A stretch of DNA of 32,562 nt. It comes from Saprospiraceae bacterium. Its GTDB lineage: Bacteria > Bacteroidota > Bacteroidia > Chitinophagales > Saprospiraceae. Positions 1-9,800 of the stretch are shown piece after piece (the first letter of the stretch is position 1; every line of letters begins with the position of its first letter). Under the pieces are notes generated by a model that was not told where the DNA came from, made no database searches, and saw only the letters and a program-made list of their open reading frames with translations. The translations under genes were made by a program, and so were the position numbers. The DNA lies in assembly GCA_020630955.1 (NCBI GenBank), contig JAHDIE010000040.1, positions 1-32,562 on the forward strand, in the 5' to 3' direction.

Positions 1-353
1 AGTGTTGGTCTTTCTTTTATTAGAATTTCAAGAAAGATAATATTCCCTTCCTCCAGCTTGGTTTGATAGATTTGAACATCTTCAAATAGTCTTAATTTCC
101 AAAGTGACTTTATTGCATTTGGAATATCATCACCTGGGATTTCTATGGTTTCACCTTCTCGTAAGCCTGTAATTGATTTTATGGCATTTCGATCCCTGTT
201 TTCAGCACCTAGTATCTCTATTCCACCGATGGTATACTGTCCGGGATCAGAATAGTCGAAAATGGGTGCTTTTTCATCTTGAGCTTCTAGCGAAATAGCT
301 TGCACAATGATTGTACAAAGGATGAAAATAGTTTTAATATTTAGTGCCTTCAT
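1..353 (-). CDS. bamA: Outer membrane protein assembly factor BamA, N-terminal part (cut by window edge)
   Basis: Reading the minus strand from the ATG at 353 gives an open frame of 117 codons that runs off the left edge. It begins with a signal peptide (about residues 1-25, ending near LEAQ) and continues into a POTRA-like segment: YTIGGIEILGAENRD, then a predicted helix, then LWKLRLFEDVQIY and a final strand FLEILIKERPT. This spacing is characteristic of the first POTRA domain of BamA/Omp85, the outer-membrane beta-barrel insertase. The position directly downstream of uppS matches the uppS-bamA order common in Bacteroidota. Only the N-terminus is visible, so the barrel cannot be checked. 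A TamA-like Omp85 protein is the main alternative. The 120-base gap to uppS contains no clear promoter motif, so co-transcription with uppS is likely. Confidence 0.85.
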   Translation of the reverse strand, partial: MKALNIKTIFILCTIIVQAISLEAQDEKAPIFDYSDPGQYTIGGIEILGAENRDRNAIKSITGLREGETIEIPGDDIPNAIKSLWKLRLFEDVQIYQTKLEEGNIIFLEILIKERPT

Positions 354-473
354 TAAATTCTAGAATTGGAATGCAAATGTCCGATTATTAAATGGAAAAA
401 ACATATATGAGCGTAGGTAAAACTCGACTTTTGGGCAATTTATTTGATTGAAAATCAGTGATTTAACAAATTC

Positions 474-1232
474 TTAAGTCTTATTGCTGACCTGATCACC
501 GGTTTTACCAAATCGACGCTCTCTATTTTGAAAATCAAGTATAGCTTCGTACAAATGTACTTTTCTGAAATCAGGCCACAAAACATCTGTAAAATAAAGT
601 TCTGCATAAGCCAATTGCCATAAAAGATAATTTGATATTCTAAGTTCACCGCTTGTTCGAATCATCAATTCGGGATCTGGCAGGCCTGAAGTTTCCAAAT
701 GTTGCTGAATTATTTCTTCATCGATGTTTTCGGGCATTATTTCTCCAGTTTTCACTCTTTCTGCAATTTTTTTCATTGCCATTGTTATTTCCCATCTAGA
801 ACTATAGTTTAATGCAAGTGTCAGGGTCATTCTATCATTGGATTGGGTTTTTTCAATTCCATTTAACAGAGCCTTTCGAGTTTTGTTCGGAAGTCTAGAA
901 AGATCGCCAATAGCATTTAGTTTAATGTTATTCTCTTGCAATGTTCTCATTTCATTTCCAATAGTGTCCACCAAAAGTGACATAAGTGCATTTACTTCTA
1001 ATTTAGGTCTTTGCCAATTTTCAGTAGAAAAAGCATACAACGTCAAATAAGGAACCCCTAATTCTGCACAGGCTTCGGTTATCTCCCTAACAGATTTTAC
1101 TCCTTTTTTATGCCCAAAAACCCTTAAATGCCCTTGAGATTTAGCCCAACGTCCATTCCCGTCCATAATCGTAGCAATATGCTCGGGAAGCTTTAAAAGG
1201 TCTATTTTATTTTTAAGTAAATCTTCTGACAT
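474..1232 (-). CDS. uppS: Isoprenyl transferase (undecaprenyl diphosphate synthase)
   Basis: This 252-residue cis-prenyltransferase condenses isopentenyl diphosphate units onto farnesyl diphosphate, making the C55 lipid carrier for peptidoglycan and surface polysaccharides in the cytoplasm. Visible family motifs are IMDGNGRWA at residues 22-30, with the catalytic/Mg-binding Asp24, then the GHKKG segment, LTLYAFSTENW, and the C-terminal RTSGELRISNYLLWQ...ELYF signature. Length matches the family norm (about 250 residues). The ATG at 1232 lies 7 bases after a TAnnTTTG element, supporting the start. bamA follows on the same strand, so the pair links lipid-carrier supply to envelope assembly. Confidence 0.97.
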   Translation of the reverse strand: MSEDLLKNKIDLLKLPEHIATIMDGNGRWAKSQGHLRVFGHKKGVKSVREITEACAELGVPYLTLYAFSTENWQRPKLEVNALMSLLVDTIGNEMRTLQENNIKLNAIGDLSRLPNKTRKALLNGIEKTQSNDRMTLTLALNYSSRWEITMAMKKIAERVKTGEIMPENIDEEIIQQHLETSGLPDPELMIRTSGELRISNYLLWQLAYAELYFTDVLWPDFRKVHLYEAILDFQNRERRFGKTGDQVSNKT

Positions 1233-1239
1233 CTTATTA

Positions 1240-1247
1240 CAAAAGTA
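1240..1247 (-). promoter_or_regulatory. Candidate Bacteroidota -7 promoter element for uppS
   Basis: The minus strand reads TACTTTTG, an exact match to the Bacteroidota -7 consensus TAnnTTTG, ending 7 bases before the uppS ATG. This would give a very short leader. No good -33 TTG element was recognised. Confidence 0.5.
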
Positions 1248-1289
1248 TAAAATATAAGAATGTACAGGGTGATTATACCTTTATTAGGA

Positions 1290-1297
1290 TAGATTTG
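1290..1297 (+). promoter_or_regulatory. Candidate Bacteroidota -7 promoter element for the lipoprotein-wecA-crcB operon
   Basis: TAGATTTG matches TAnnTTTG and lies 31 bases before the ATG at 1329. It is back-to-back with the uppS element in the 96-base divergent region. No clear -33 element was seen. Confidence 0.45.
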
Positions 1298-1328
1298 CGT
1301 TATGTTTTTATATTTATTCAATAACTGA

Positions 1329-1871
1329 ATGACAATGAGGATTCTAACTTTACTTTTTATAAGCTGTTTTTTTATCTCTTGTGAACAAGATTTATGCGGA
1401 GATAAGGAGAAATTTATGGAAAATTTCAGAGGCTTTCTTGATGAAACACGATCTGCTGCTTCAGATTACGATAAAGCAGATTGGACAAAAGTGGAAGCTA
1501 AATTTGAGCAATTGACCAAAGATTGTTATCAAGCACATAAGGATGAAATGACATCAAGGGAGAAACGTAAGTTTTGGAAAGATGCTGTAAAATTAATGGT
1601 TATAAAAGGAACCAATGATTTAGGAATAACAATCAATGAAGATGAGATCAAAGATGATGATGGACGAAGCATTAATATTGAGGCTACAGAAGAGGATTTA
1701 CAATACATTGCTGACGAATTGGAAGATGTTTTTAAAGATACTGGAGAAGAATTAAAAGAAGTCATTGATGAATTTTTAAAAGAGGATGCGTCAAAATTAA
1801 TTGACAAGGCAATGGATGGTTTGGAAAAGATCGCAGATGAATTGAAAGAATCTCTTAAAGAGAAAAAATAG
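1329..1871 (+). CDS. Small acidic lipoprotein of unknown function
   Basis: This is a 180-residue protein with a short hydrophobic signal followed by Cys18 in the lipobox-like FISC; an identical FISC puts another cysteine at residue 13. The mature part is highly charged, rich in Glu, Asp and Lys, and predicted mostly helical. It has a segment with aromatic and acidic spacing (FMENFRGFLDE, then DWTKVEAKFEQL) that loosely resembles Bacteroidota lipoproteins of the DUF6565 type; that assignment is from memory and tentative. The C-terminal third is amphipathic helix of the KEVIDEFLKEDASKL kind. The stop codon overlaps the GTG of the next gene (TAGTG), so it is translationally coupled to the sugar transferase. 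No enzymatic motif is visible. Its role may be envelope-associated, by context only. Confidence 0.75.
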   Translation: MTMRILTLLFISCFFISCEQDLCGDKEKFMENFRGFLDETRSAASDYDKADWTKVEAKFEQLTKDCYQAHKDEMTSREKRKFWKDAVKLMVIKGTNDLGITINEDEIKDDDGRSINIEATEEDLQYIADELEDVFKDTGEELKEVIDEFLKEDASKLIDKAMDGLEKIADELKESLKEKK

Positions 1872-2926
1872 TGTACGATATTATTCTGGCTTTTATTACT
1901 GCTTTTGGGTTAACCTATGTGGCCATCCCGTCGATCATATCGGTAGCCAGAAAGAAAAACCTTGTAGATGTTCCGGATGAAAGAAGGGCTCACAAGGTTA
2001 GTACCCCATCGCTAGGTGGCATAGGTATTTTTGCTGGTGTTATCTTTTCAATTATACTTTGGACACCTTTTACATATTTTGCTGATCTACAATATATTTT
2101 ATGTGCTTTCATTATAATTTTCTTGATAGGAGCAAAGGATGACATTGATCCAATTTCTCCAAGAATAAAGTTTACAGCACAAGTGTTTGCAGCATTTATA
2201 TTGGTCTTTACAGCAAAAATTAGGATAACTAGTTTTTATGGGATCTTTGGAATTGAAGAATTACCCTTAATCTGGAGCTATTTATTTTCTATGTTAACCA
2301 TCATAGCTATTGTAAATGCTTTTAATTTAATAGATGGAATAAATGGCTTATCAGGTAGTATTGGCGCTTTAATATGCTGTACATTTGGAACTTGGTTTTT
2401 AATGATTGACAAGGTTGAATTAGCCATTGTTGCTTTTGCAACAGCAGGTTCGATCATAGCTTTTCTTTATTATAATGTGACTCCTTCAAAAATATTTATG
2501 GGAGATACTGGTTCTCTTTTACTGGGTTTGGTTTGTTCAATATTAGCTATTCAATTTATCGAACAAAATCGAATTTTAGTAAATTCTGCCTATTACATTA
2601 GATCTGCTCCAAGTGTTGCAATTGGAATTTTAATCCTACCTCTTTTTGACACGCTCAGGGTCTTTGTTTTACGATTAATAAAGGGTAAATCACCATTTTC
2701 CCCGGACAAGAATCACATTCATCATTTATTATTGGATTCCGGTTTGAATCATATGCAATCTACAGGAGTTCTGGTATTTGTAAATGTATTCTTTATTATG
2801 TTCGCTTTGTATTTCCAATATTTAGGAACAGAATGGTTGTTGTTTATATTGGTAACCTTGGCACTACTTTTCACATTTATACTTTTATTATTTAATATGA
2901 AAAAAGAAATTCCATCTAAGGCCTAA
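1871..2926 (+). CDS. wecA: WecA/TagO-type polyprenyl-phosphate N-acetylhexosamine-1-phosphate transferase
   Basis: This 351-residue multi-pass membrane enzyme of glycosyltransferase family 4 (MraY/WecA superfamily) moves a sugar-1-phosphate from a UDP-sugar, probably UDP-GlcNAc, onto undecaprenyl phosphate to start a surface glycan. Motifs in order are VPDERRAHKVSTPSLGGIG (about residues 34-52), GAKDDIDP with Asp90/Asp91 that bind Mg, NAFNLIDGINGL (149-160), FMGDTGSLLLG (209-219), and the HIHHLLLD loop near residue 275 that is typical of WecA/TagO rather than MraY. About ten hydrophobic helices are visible. The GTG start at 1871 overlaps the previous stop by one base. crcB begins 4 bases after the stop. 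The exact sugar and glycan cannot be told from sequence. Confidence 0.9.
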   Translation: MYDIILAFITAFGLTYVAIPSIISVARKKNLVDVPDERRAHKVSTPSLGGIGIFAGVIFSIILWTPFTYFADLQYILCAFIIIFLIGAKDDIDPISPRIKFTAQVFAAFILVFTAKIRITSFYGIFGIEELPLIWSYLFSMLTIIAIVNAFNLIDGINGLSGSIGALICCTFGTWFLMIDKVELAIVAFATAGSIIAFLYYNVTPSKIFMGDTGSLLLGLVCSILAIQFIEQNRILVNSAYYIRSAPSVAIGILILPLFDTLRVFVLRLIKGKSPFSPDKNHIHHLLLDSGLNHMQSTGVLVFVNVFFIMFALYFQYLGTEWLLFILVTLALLFTFILLLFNMKKEIPSKA

Positions 2927-2930
2927 GCGA

Positions 2931-3305
2931 ATGAATATACTGGCATTTTTCTATGTATTTTTTGGTGGTGGGTTGGGAGCCATTTGTAGATATGGTCTTT
3001 CACTGATCTTTGAAAAACCAATAGGTGGGTTTCCATTAGCAACATTTCTGGCAAATGTAATTAGTTGTATCATCTTAGGGTTCTTAATGACTTTTCTGTT
3101 GGATCAGGAACACAATACTAGAATGCGACTACTTTGGATTACTGGTTTTTGCGGAGGATTCAGTACCTTTTCAACATTTAGTGCTGAGAATTTCTTATTA
3201 CTAGAGCAAGGTAATTTTACGATGTCATTTTTCTATACGTTACTCAGTTTTGCCTTATGTATCTTGTGCATTTTTTTTGGATGGAAGATGGGCAACATGG
3301 TTTAA
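2931..3305 (+). CDS. crcB: Fluoride-specific ion channel FluC/CrcB
   Basis: This 124-residue protein with four hydrophobic helices belongs to the FluC (CrcB) family, dual-topology dimeric channels that expel fluoride. Signatures are GGGLGAICRYGLS near the N-terminus, the pore Asn42 in FLANVISCIILG, and GFCGGFSTFSTFSAEN (about 72-87), which carries the Phe residues (Phe80 and Phe83) and the Thr/Ser track of the fluoride path. Length is normal for the family. It sits 4 bases behind the sugar transferase in the same operon and has no leader of its own, so no fluoride riboswitch can precede it directly. Its stop codon overlaps that of the convergent S41 protease gene. Confidence 0.95.
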   Translation: MNILAFFYVFFGGGLGAICRYGLSLIFEKPIGGFPLATFLANVISCIILGFLMTFLLDQEHNTRMRLLWITGFCGGFSTFSTFSAENFLLLEQGNFTMSFFYTLLSFALCILCIFFGWKMGNMV

Positions 3306-4885
3306 TAACCAAATATGTTGACCTGTCTGAAAGTCCCATCTGTAAATGCTAATAATGCTCTATTATAAATCATGTCATCCTTCATATTAATAAAGTAATA
3401 GGCATCATCTTCAAAAAGATGGCCAGCAATCCATGACTTTACTTGTTGCACTAAATCTTTTTCGACAATTCTAGGAATCAATGTTTTTGGCAAGGCTCTC
3501 CTATTTACTTCTGAAACAATATAATTACCCAAAAGACTTTCCAACTGTCTATCGTATTCTGAATCTTCATTAAAACTAACGGGATCAAGATATGTATTTG
3601 CTAACTCTGTTTTGCTAGTAAACAAATAGCTATTTGTGAAGGCATACAAAATTCCTTCATTATTAAGAGAATAGAAGCTTTCCGAATGAGGTATTAAATC
3701 ATTTACATAAATGTCTGGAATTATGCCTCCAGAAGAAGCAATGATTTCACGTCCATTGGCTGTTGTAAACCTCATATAATCAGGGACATCTTGTTTTACA
3801 GCAAAAGCTATTTGATCCTCCGTAAGATATGTTTCAATTATTTTGCTATCATCTTTAGATCTTTGAAGATATCGTCCAGCAGGTGTGAAATATTTTCCAA
3901 TTGTTAATCTTACTGCGGAACCATCTTCTAAAGAATAGGATTGTTGAATCAATCCTTTCCCATAGGATTCTCTACCAATGATCAAGGCTCTGTCCCAATC
4001 TTGCATTGCCGAGGCAAACATCTCTGCCGCTGACATTGTATTTTCATCAATTAGTATTATTAAATTTATCCCTCTATAAGGTTGGTTTGACGTTGAATAA
4101 TAATCAAAGCGTTCTAAGTTAAATCCTTCTTTATAGCTAATCACCTTATTCTCAGTTAAAAATAAGTCTGCTAATTTGATTGCAGCGTCAACTACTCCAC
4201 CATAATTTCCTCTGAGATCGATGATTAAGTTAGCAAGACCTAATCCAATCATAGGATCAATAGAAGATGTAAATTCTTCAACTGTCTTGGCGGTAAACCT
4301 TCCGATCTTAGCGTAGCCAGTATATTTATTTTGCATAAATGCGGCATCCAGACTTTTTAATGGAACCAGCGTTTTTACAATAGTAATTGACCTTTCATTT
4401 TCTCTTGGGTGTTTAACTGATAATACAAGGTCATTGAGAGATTGGTCATTTATAAATTCCTCGATTTTGGTGTAATTACTTCCAGTTACATCAAAGCCAT
4501 TTACCCTGAGTATACGATCAGACATTCGCAATCCTGATTTCATTGCAGGGCCATCTTCATTTAAATATACAACCAAAGAAGAGTCACCAACAGTGTAATA
4601 AGCAAAGCCATAAGACTCTGGAGAATAGCCCTCATCAGCCTTGTTCATTTCTTCTAGTTCCTCTGCAGTTTGGTATACAGAATATGGATCAAGTTCTGCC
4701 ATAATACTACGAATAGCAATATCGGTTAGCAATGCATTGTCTGTACTATCAGCGTAATATTCGTTGAGGTAATACATTACCCAATCAAGTTTTTTCCCTT
4801 CAGCACCACCATAATACTGTACTTGGGATAATATGGAAGGAAGAAGACAACAAAGAAAGACAACGGTAGTTAGGATAGATTTCAT
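3302..4885 (-). CDS. Exported S41-family C-terminal processing protease with PDZ domain
   Basis: This 527-residue protein has a signal peptide (about residues 1-20) and is likely periplasmic or outer-membrane associated. An N-terminal helical region (to about 85) is followed by a PDZ domain (about 90-165, with SGLRMSDRILRVNGFDV) and the S41 core: GYAKIGRF, then LIIDLRGNYGGVVDAA, then the catalytic segment ENTMSAAEMF with Ser285 and SYGKG with Lys310. The 25-residue Ser-Lys spacing fits the CtpA Ser/Lys dyad. The C-terminal about 200 residues include an extra domain outside the protease core. The family cleaves proteins near their C-termini; the substrate here is unknown. A tail-to-tail overlap of four bases joins it to crcB. 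GGT lies 69 bases upstream on the same strand. Confidence 0.93.
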   Translation of the reverse strand: MKSILTTVVFLCCLLPSILSQVQYYGGAEGKKLDWVMYYLNEYYADSTDNALLTDIAIRSIMAELDPYSVYQTAEELEEMNKADEGYSPESYGFAYYTVGDSSLVVYLNEDGPAMKSGLRMSDRILRVNGFDVTGSNYTKIEEFINDQSLNDLVLSVKHPRENERSITIVKTLVPLKSLDAAFMQNKYTGYAKIGRFTAKTVEEFTSSIDPMIGLGLANLIIDLRGNYGGVVDAAIKLADLFLTENKVISYKEGFNLERFDYYSTSNQPYRGINLIILIDENTMSAAEMFASAMQDWDRALIIGRESYGKGLIQQSYSLEDGSAVRLTIGKYFTPAGRYLQRSKDDSKIIETYLTEDQIAFAVKQDVPDYMRFTTANGREIIASSGGIIPDIYVNDLIPHSESFYSLNNEGILYAFTNSYLFTSKTELANTYLDPVSFNEDSEYDRQLESLLGNYIVSEVNRRALPKTLIPRIVEKDLVQQVKSWIAGHLFEDDAYYFINMKDDMIYNRALLAFTDGTFRQVNIFGY

Positions 4886-4944
4886 TAATCTTAGGTTTTT
4901 GGTACACTATTTAGACTACAAACCTGACAGAAGTAGCTGAAAGG

Positions 4945-4952
4945 CAAAAATA
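4945..4952 (-). promoter_or_regulatory. Candidate Bacteroidota -7 promoter element for the S41 protease
   Basis: The minus strand reads TATTTTTG, matching TAnnTTTG. It lies 59 bases upstream of the protease ATG and just past the ggt stop codon, in the 69-base gap between the two genes. Confidence 0.4.
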
Positions 4953-4954
4953 TA

Positions 4955-6664
4955 TTAATAACCAATGGTGGCTGCATCTGGCCGTCTAGGATCGGAAGCA
5001 CCATATAATAAGCCATTGATCAACATTATTGATTGTGTACTTCCCATCGCACTTCTTTGTTCAATCTTATGTCCTTTTGTTACTAGAATATTACGAGTAT
5101 CGTGGCCCAAAGTATTTTCATAATATAAAATATCTGGATACCATTGATGGTGGATCCTTGGTGCATGAGTTGCTTCAGCAATATTCATATCATGATCTAT
5201 AACATTCATAATTAACTGTAAAACAGTGGTTATGATTCTACTTCCACCAGGACTTCCAGTTATGATATAAGGATTACCTGCATGAAAGACCATAGTTGGA
5301 GTCATGGAGCTCAATGGGCGTTTGCCAGCTTCGACAGAGTTTGCTTCGCCTCCTATCAAACCGTAAGCATTTGCAGTTCCTGGTTTGGCAGAAAAATCAC
5401 CCATCTCATTATTCAGAATAATACCCGTTCCTTTTGCAACTAGTCCTGTTCCAAAGCTAAAATTTAAGGTATAGGTATTAGAAACTGCATTACCATATTT
5501 ATCGACAACACTATAATGAGTTGTCTCTTCGCTTTCGTAGTCATGAGGTTGATCAGGGTTGATATCTTTGGAGTCATTGGCTTGATAGCGTCCGATTTTT
5601 TTTCTTAACTTATCTGCATATTTTTTAGATGTCAAGCCCTCAGAAGGAACTTCCCAAAATGCTGGATCGCCGAGGTGTTCTGATCGATCAGCATAGGCAA
5701 GACGCATAGCTTCGGTCATCAGATGAAGTGTTTCACCAGAGTTATGACCTAAAAAACCAATTGGATATTCTTCTAAAATATTAAGCATTTGGATAATATG
5801 TACCCCTCCAGAACTTGGAGGAGGCATGGAAGCAATATCAAATCCTCTATATGAACCCCAAACAGGATCTCCTTCAGTGATTTTATAATTTTTTAAATCA
5901 TCTATGGTCATGATACCTCCATTATTGAGAATATCTTCTGAAAGTCTTTTTCCTAACTTTCCACCATAAAATGCTGCTATACCATGATCAGAAATTTGTT
6001 GTAAACTCCAAGCCAAATCTTCCTGAATGAGTACATCGCCTTGTTCATAATATCCATTCGGTTTAAAAAATATCTTTTCAGTTTCTGGGCTCGCTTTCAA
6101 GCGCTTTTCATATTTTTTTAATACCACGGAAAGATCATTGGTAACCTCAAATCCTTCCTTTGCCAATTTGATGGAAGGAGCCAAAACTTCGGCAAGAGAC
6201 ATGGTACCATATTCCTCCAAAGCATGAGCCATTCCTGCTACCGTCCCAGGTACACCCACAGAATTATAACTTGCATTAAACTTTTTGTTGTCTACAGAAC
6301 CATCTCTTTTAAGGTACATATCCCGATGTGCATCTTTTGGAGCCATTTCCCTATAATTGATTGCAGTCGTTTTATTTTCATCAGCATCATGAACCAACAT
6401 AAAACCACCTCCACCGAGATTTCCTGCGCGAGGTAGGACTACTGCTAAAGCAAAACCAACTCCAACTGCAGCATCAATTGCATTACCACCTGCTTCGAGA
6501 ATATCTACTCCGACTTGGGTTGCGAGTTTGTGCTGCGATGCAACCATTCCATTGGAATTCACAATTGGATGATGAATAGAACTGGAAGAATATATTGCGG
6601 CTTGGCCGAAATTAAAACTTAAGGATAACAGGAATAAAATCCCTGTAAGAAATGACTTAAACAT
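4955..6664 (-). CDS. ggt: Gamma-glutamyltransferase (glutathione hydrolase), exported
   Basis: This is an N-terminal-nucleophile enzyme that self-cleaves into two subunits and hydrolyses or transfers gamma-glutamyl groups in the periplasm. A signal peptide is followed by the large-subunit motif AGNLGGGGFMLVH. The autoprocessing site ETTHYSVVDKYGNAV puts the catalytic Thr at about residue 381. Downstream come RPLSSMTPTM and TGSPGGSRIITTVLQ, which build the gamma-glutamyl pocket and oxyanion hole, and the C-terminus reads GASDPRRPDAATIGY. An in-frame TTG two codons upstream (6670) extends the frame; the ATG at 6664 is the better start and gives 569 residues. Its role beside bacillithiol synthesis elsewhere in the window is unknown; peptide or glutathione scavenging is likely. 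Confidence 0.95.
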   Translation of the reverse strand: MFKSFLTGILFLLSLSFNFGQAAIYSSSSIHHPIVNSNGMVASQHKLATQVGVDILEAGGNAIDAAVGVGFALAVVLPRAGNLGGGGFMLVHDADENKTTAINYREMAPKDAHRDMYLKRDGSVDNKKFNASYNSVGVPGTVAGMAHALEEYGTMSLAEVLAPSIKLAKEGFEVTNDLSVVLKKYEKRLKASPETEKIFFKPNGYYEQGDVLIQEDLAWSLQQISDHGIAAFYGGKLGKRLSEDILNNGGIMTIDDLKNYKITEGDPVWGSYRGFDIASMPPPSSGGVHIIQMLNILEEYPIGFLGHNSGETLHLMTEAMRLAYADRSEHLGDPAFWEVPSEGLTSKKYADKLRKKIGRYQANDSKDINPDQPHDYESEETTHYSVVDKYGNAVSNTYTLNFSFGTGLVAKGTGIILNNEMGDFSAKPGTANAYGLIGGEANSVEAGKRPLSSMTPTMVFHAGNPYIITGSPGGSRIITTVLQLIMNVIDHDMNIAEATHAPRIHHQWYPDILYYENTLGHDTRNILVTKGHKIEQRSAMGSTQSIMLINGLLYGASDPRRPDAATIGY

Positions 6665-6846
6665 CTTCAAGGTTTGGATGAATTATGAAATTAGCAAAAT
6701 AATATTAGATATTAATTGTGTCGATAGTATTCAAATAAATTTCTTTATGAATAGCTTTAACTTCTTCAATTAAACCTTGGAAATTAATTTTATTTTCTAT
6801 GATCTTCTCCTATGAATAATGGAATTCAAAGAATCATTTTTATTTG

Positions 6847-9800
6847 CTAAACCATTCCTTTTTCCAAAGCTATGACTACCTTAATATCATTTCCTAGGTC
6901 TATTTCTTCTCCCTCTGAAAATCCATCTTTTTGTTGAATATCAATGGCGAGAACTTCTGCTTTAATATAATCCGCATAGTCTTCCAAGGCTTTCGCCAAA
7001 GCATCACTTTTAGTGATGTTGATCAAAATCTTATCAGTTACATTAAAGCCGCTAGATTTTCTTAAGTTTTGGATCCTGTTGACTAATTCTCTTGCCTGGC
7101 CTTCTGCTTTAAGATCATCGGTTAAAGTAATATCTAAGGCAAGGGTGATTTCTTTGTCTTGGGCTACTGTCCAACCAGGTATTTCCGCAGCATTGATTTC
7201 GAAATCTTCAATGGATAGAACAAAAGATTCTCCTTCTAGCTCTAAACTATAGGTTCCACTTTTTTCGATTGAGGCAATAGCATCTTGATCTAAGGTGGAA
7301 ATATGTGCAGCAGCAGCTTTCATTTGCTTACCAAGTTTTCTACCTAAGGTTTTAAAATTTGGTTTGATTTTTTTATTGATGACACCTGAGTCTTCAGCAA
7401 GGTATTCGATTTCTTTTACATTCACCTCATGCAGAATCAAGTCCTCTACTTGCATCACATGCTCTTTATATTTATTGTCCAGGATTGGCAACAATATTTT
7501 TTGTAGCGGCTGACGAACTCTAAGATTTTCTTTTTTCCGCAAGGATAAGACCAAAGAAGAAATACGTTGTGCATAATCCATTCTTACTTCTAGATCTTTG
7601 TCAATCATAGAAGTATCTGCTACTGAAAAATCTGCTAGATGTACAGATTCACTAGCATCTTTGTTTGTGGCATTATTTAGATTCTGGTACATCCATTCTG
7701 TAAAAAATGGTGCAATTGGCGCCATCATTTTTGTAATTGCTTCCAAACAAGTATATAGGGTTTGGTAAGCGGCAATCTTATCCTTGGTATATTCCCCTTT
7801 CCAGAAACGTCTTCTACACAATCTAACATACCAGTTGCTTAGATTCGATTCAACAAATTCCTGAATTGCCCTTCCTGCTCTTGTTGGTTCATAGTCTGCA
7901 TAACTTTGATCCACTTGAGCAATTAGACTGTTTAAAAGTGAAATGATCCACCGATCTATTTCAGGTCTTTCACTTAAAGGAATTTCTTTTTCTTGATATG
8001 AAAATCCATCAATATTTGCATAAAGTGAAAAGAAAGAATAGGTGTTATATAAAGTTCCAAATAGTTTTCTTTTGGTCTCATCGATACCATCAAGATCAAA
8101 CTTCAAGTTATCCCATGGATTTGCATTGACCATCATATACCATCTTGTGGCATCTGCGCCAAATTTACTTAAAGTAGAAAATGGATCAATTACGTTCCCT
8201 TTCGATTTTGACATTTTTTTCCCTTCTTTGTCTAAAACAAGACCCGTGGAAACAACATTCTTAAATGAGATACTATCATGAACCATGGTTGCAATGGCAT
8301 GTAGCGTGTAAAACCAACCTCTGGTCTGGTCTACCCCTTCAGAAATAAAATCCGCTGGATAATTCTGTTTGAATTTCTCCTGATTTTCAAAAGGATAATG
8401 CCATTGGGCATAAGGCATAGAACCAGAATCAAACCAAACATCTATAAGGTCCAATTCTCTTTTCATGGCTTCTCCAGAATCAGTAACTAAGGTAATATCA
8501 TCAATATAAGGCCTGTGTAAATCATTTGGTACTTTTTGATTCAATCCTAATGCTTTGTTTGCTTTTCCAATTTCTGTTGATAATTGTTCAATGGATCCAA
8601 TACAGATTTCTTCACCACTCTCTGCTTTCCAAATCGGGAGAGGAATACCCCAAAACCTAGATCTGGATAGATTCCAGTCTTGCAAGTTTTCTAGCCAAAC
8701 CTGAAATCTCCCTTCGCCTGTATGTGTTGGTTTCCAATTGATGGTTTTATTTAATTCTGCCATTCTATCTCTCATACTGGATGCTTTTACAAACCAAGAA
8801 TCCAATGGATAATAAAGGATTGGTTTGTCTGTACGCCAGCAATGTGGATAGTTGTGTTCATATTTTTGAACATTAAAGGCTTTGTTTTCCGTTTTTAGTT
8901 TGATCGCAATATCAACATCAACACTTTTGTAGTCTTCTTCATCCCGGTAATTTTTGACATAACGATTGGAAAATTCTCCAACATTATTTTTAAATCTTCC
9001 GGAGCTGTCTACAAGTGTTAGAGCACCGATTTTATGATCGACGGCTACTTTTCTATCGTCGGCCCCAAAAGAAGGAGCGGTATGTACGACGCCAGTTCCA
9101 TCTTCAGTAGTAACATGATTGCCTGTAATTACTTTATATGCATCTGTTGATCCATAGAGCTCTTCAATTGGATTTCCAAAATCTAAAAGTGGCTTGTATC
9201 TGATATCCTGCATTTGGGATCCTTGGAAAGCTTCACTTTGCTCTAGAATTTCCGGCTGTTTTTTTCCTCCTAGCCATTTGCCAACCAAAGCTTCAGCAAG
9301 AACGACACTCACCGGTAACTCTGTATATTGGTTGATGGTTTTGATTTTTACATAATTGATTTTAGGTCCTACTGTCAAAGCTGTATTGGAAGGAAAAGTC
9401 CAAGGTGTAGTCGTCCATGCTAGGATACGGACATCCTCATCATCTGATTCAAAAAGGAATGATGATTTTTCATCTTTGATAACTTCGAACTGACCAACTA
9501 TGGTTGTGTCTTTGACAGGCTTGTAACATCCTGGCAGATTTAATTCATGAGATGACAAGCCAGTACCTGCTGCTGGAGAGTATGGTTGAACAGTGTACCC
9601 TTTATAGATTAAATCCTTTTCATATAGTTTCTGGAGTAAATTCCAAACTGACTCAATGTAATTGTTTTCATAAGTAATATAGGGGTTATCTAAGTCCACC
9701 CAATATCCCATTTTGATGGTAAGGTCGTCCCACATTCCTTTAAATTGTAAAACGGTTTCTCGGCATTTAGCATTGTATTCTGCAATGGAGATAGACTTCC

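Noticed and set aside
1302-1328. Eight-codon ORF (MFLYLFNN) ending directly before the lipoprotein ATG
   Set aside because: It could be a leader peptide, but a frame this short is expected by chance in AT-rich DNA and it has no regulatory codon pattern.
2860-2930. Fluoride riboswitch before crcB
   Set aside because: crcB starts 4 bases after the preceding gene, so there is no leader in which such an RNA could fold independently.
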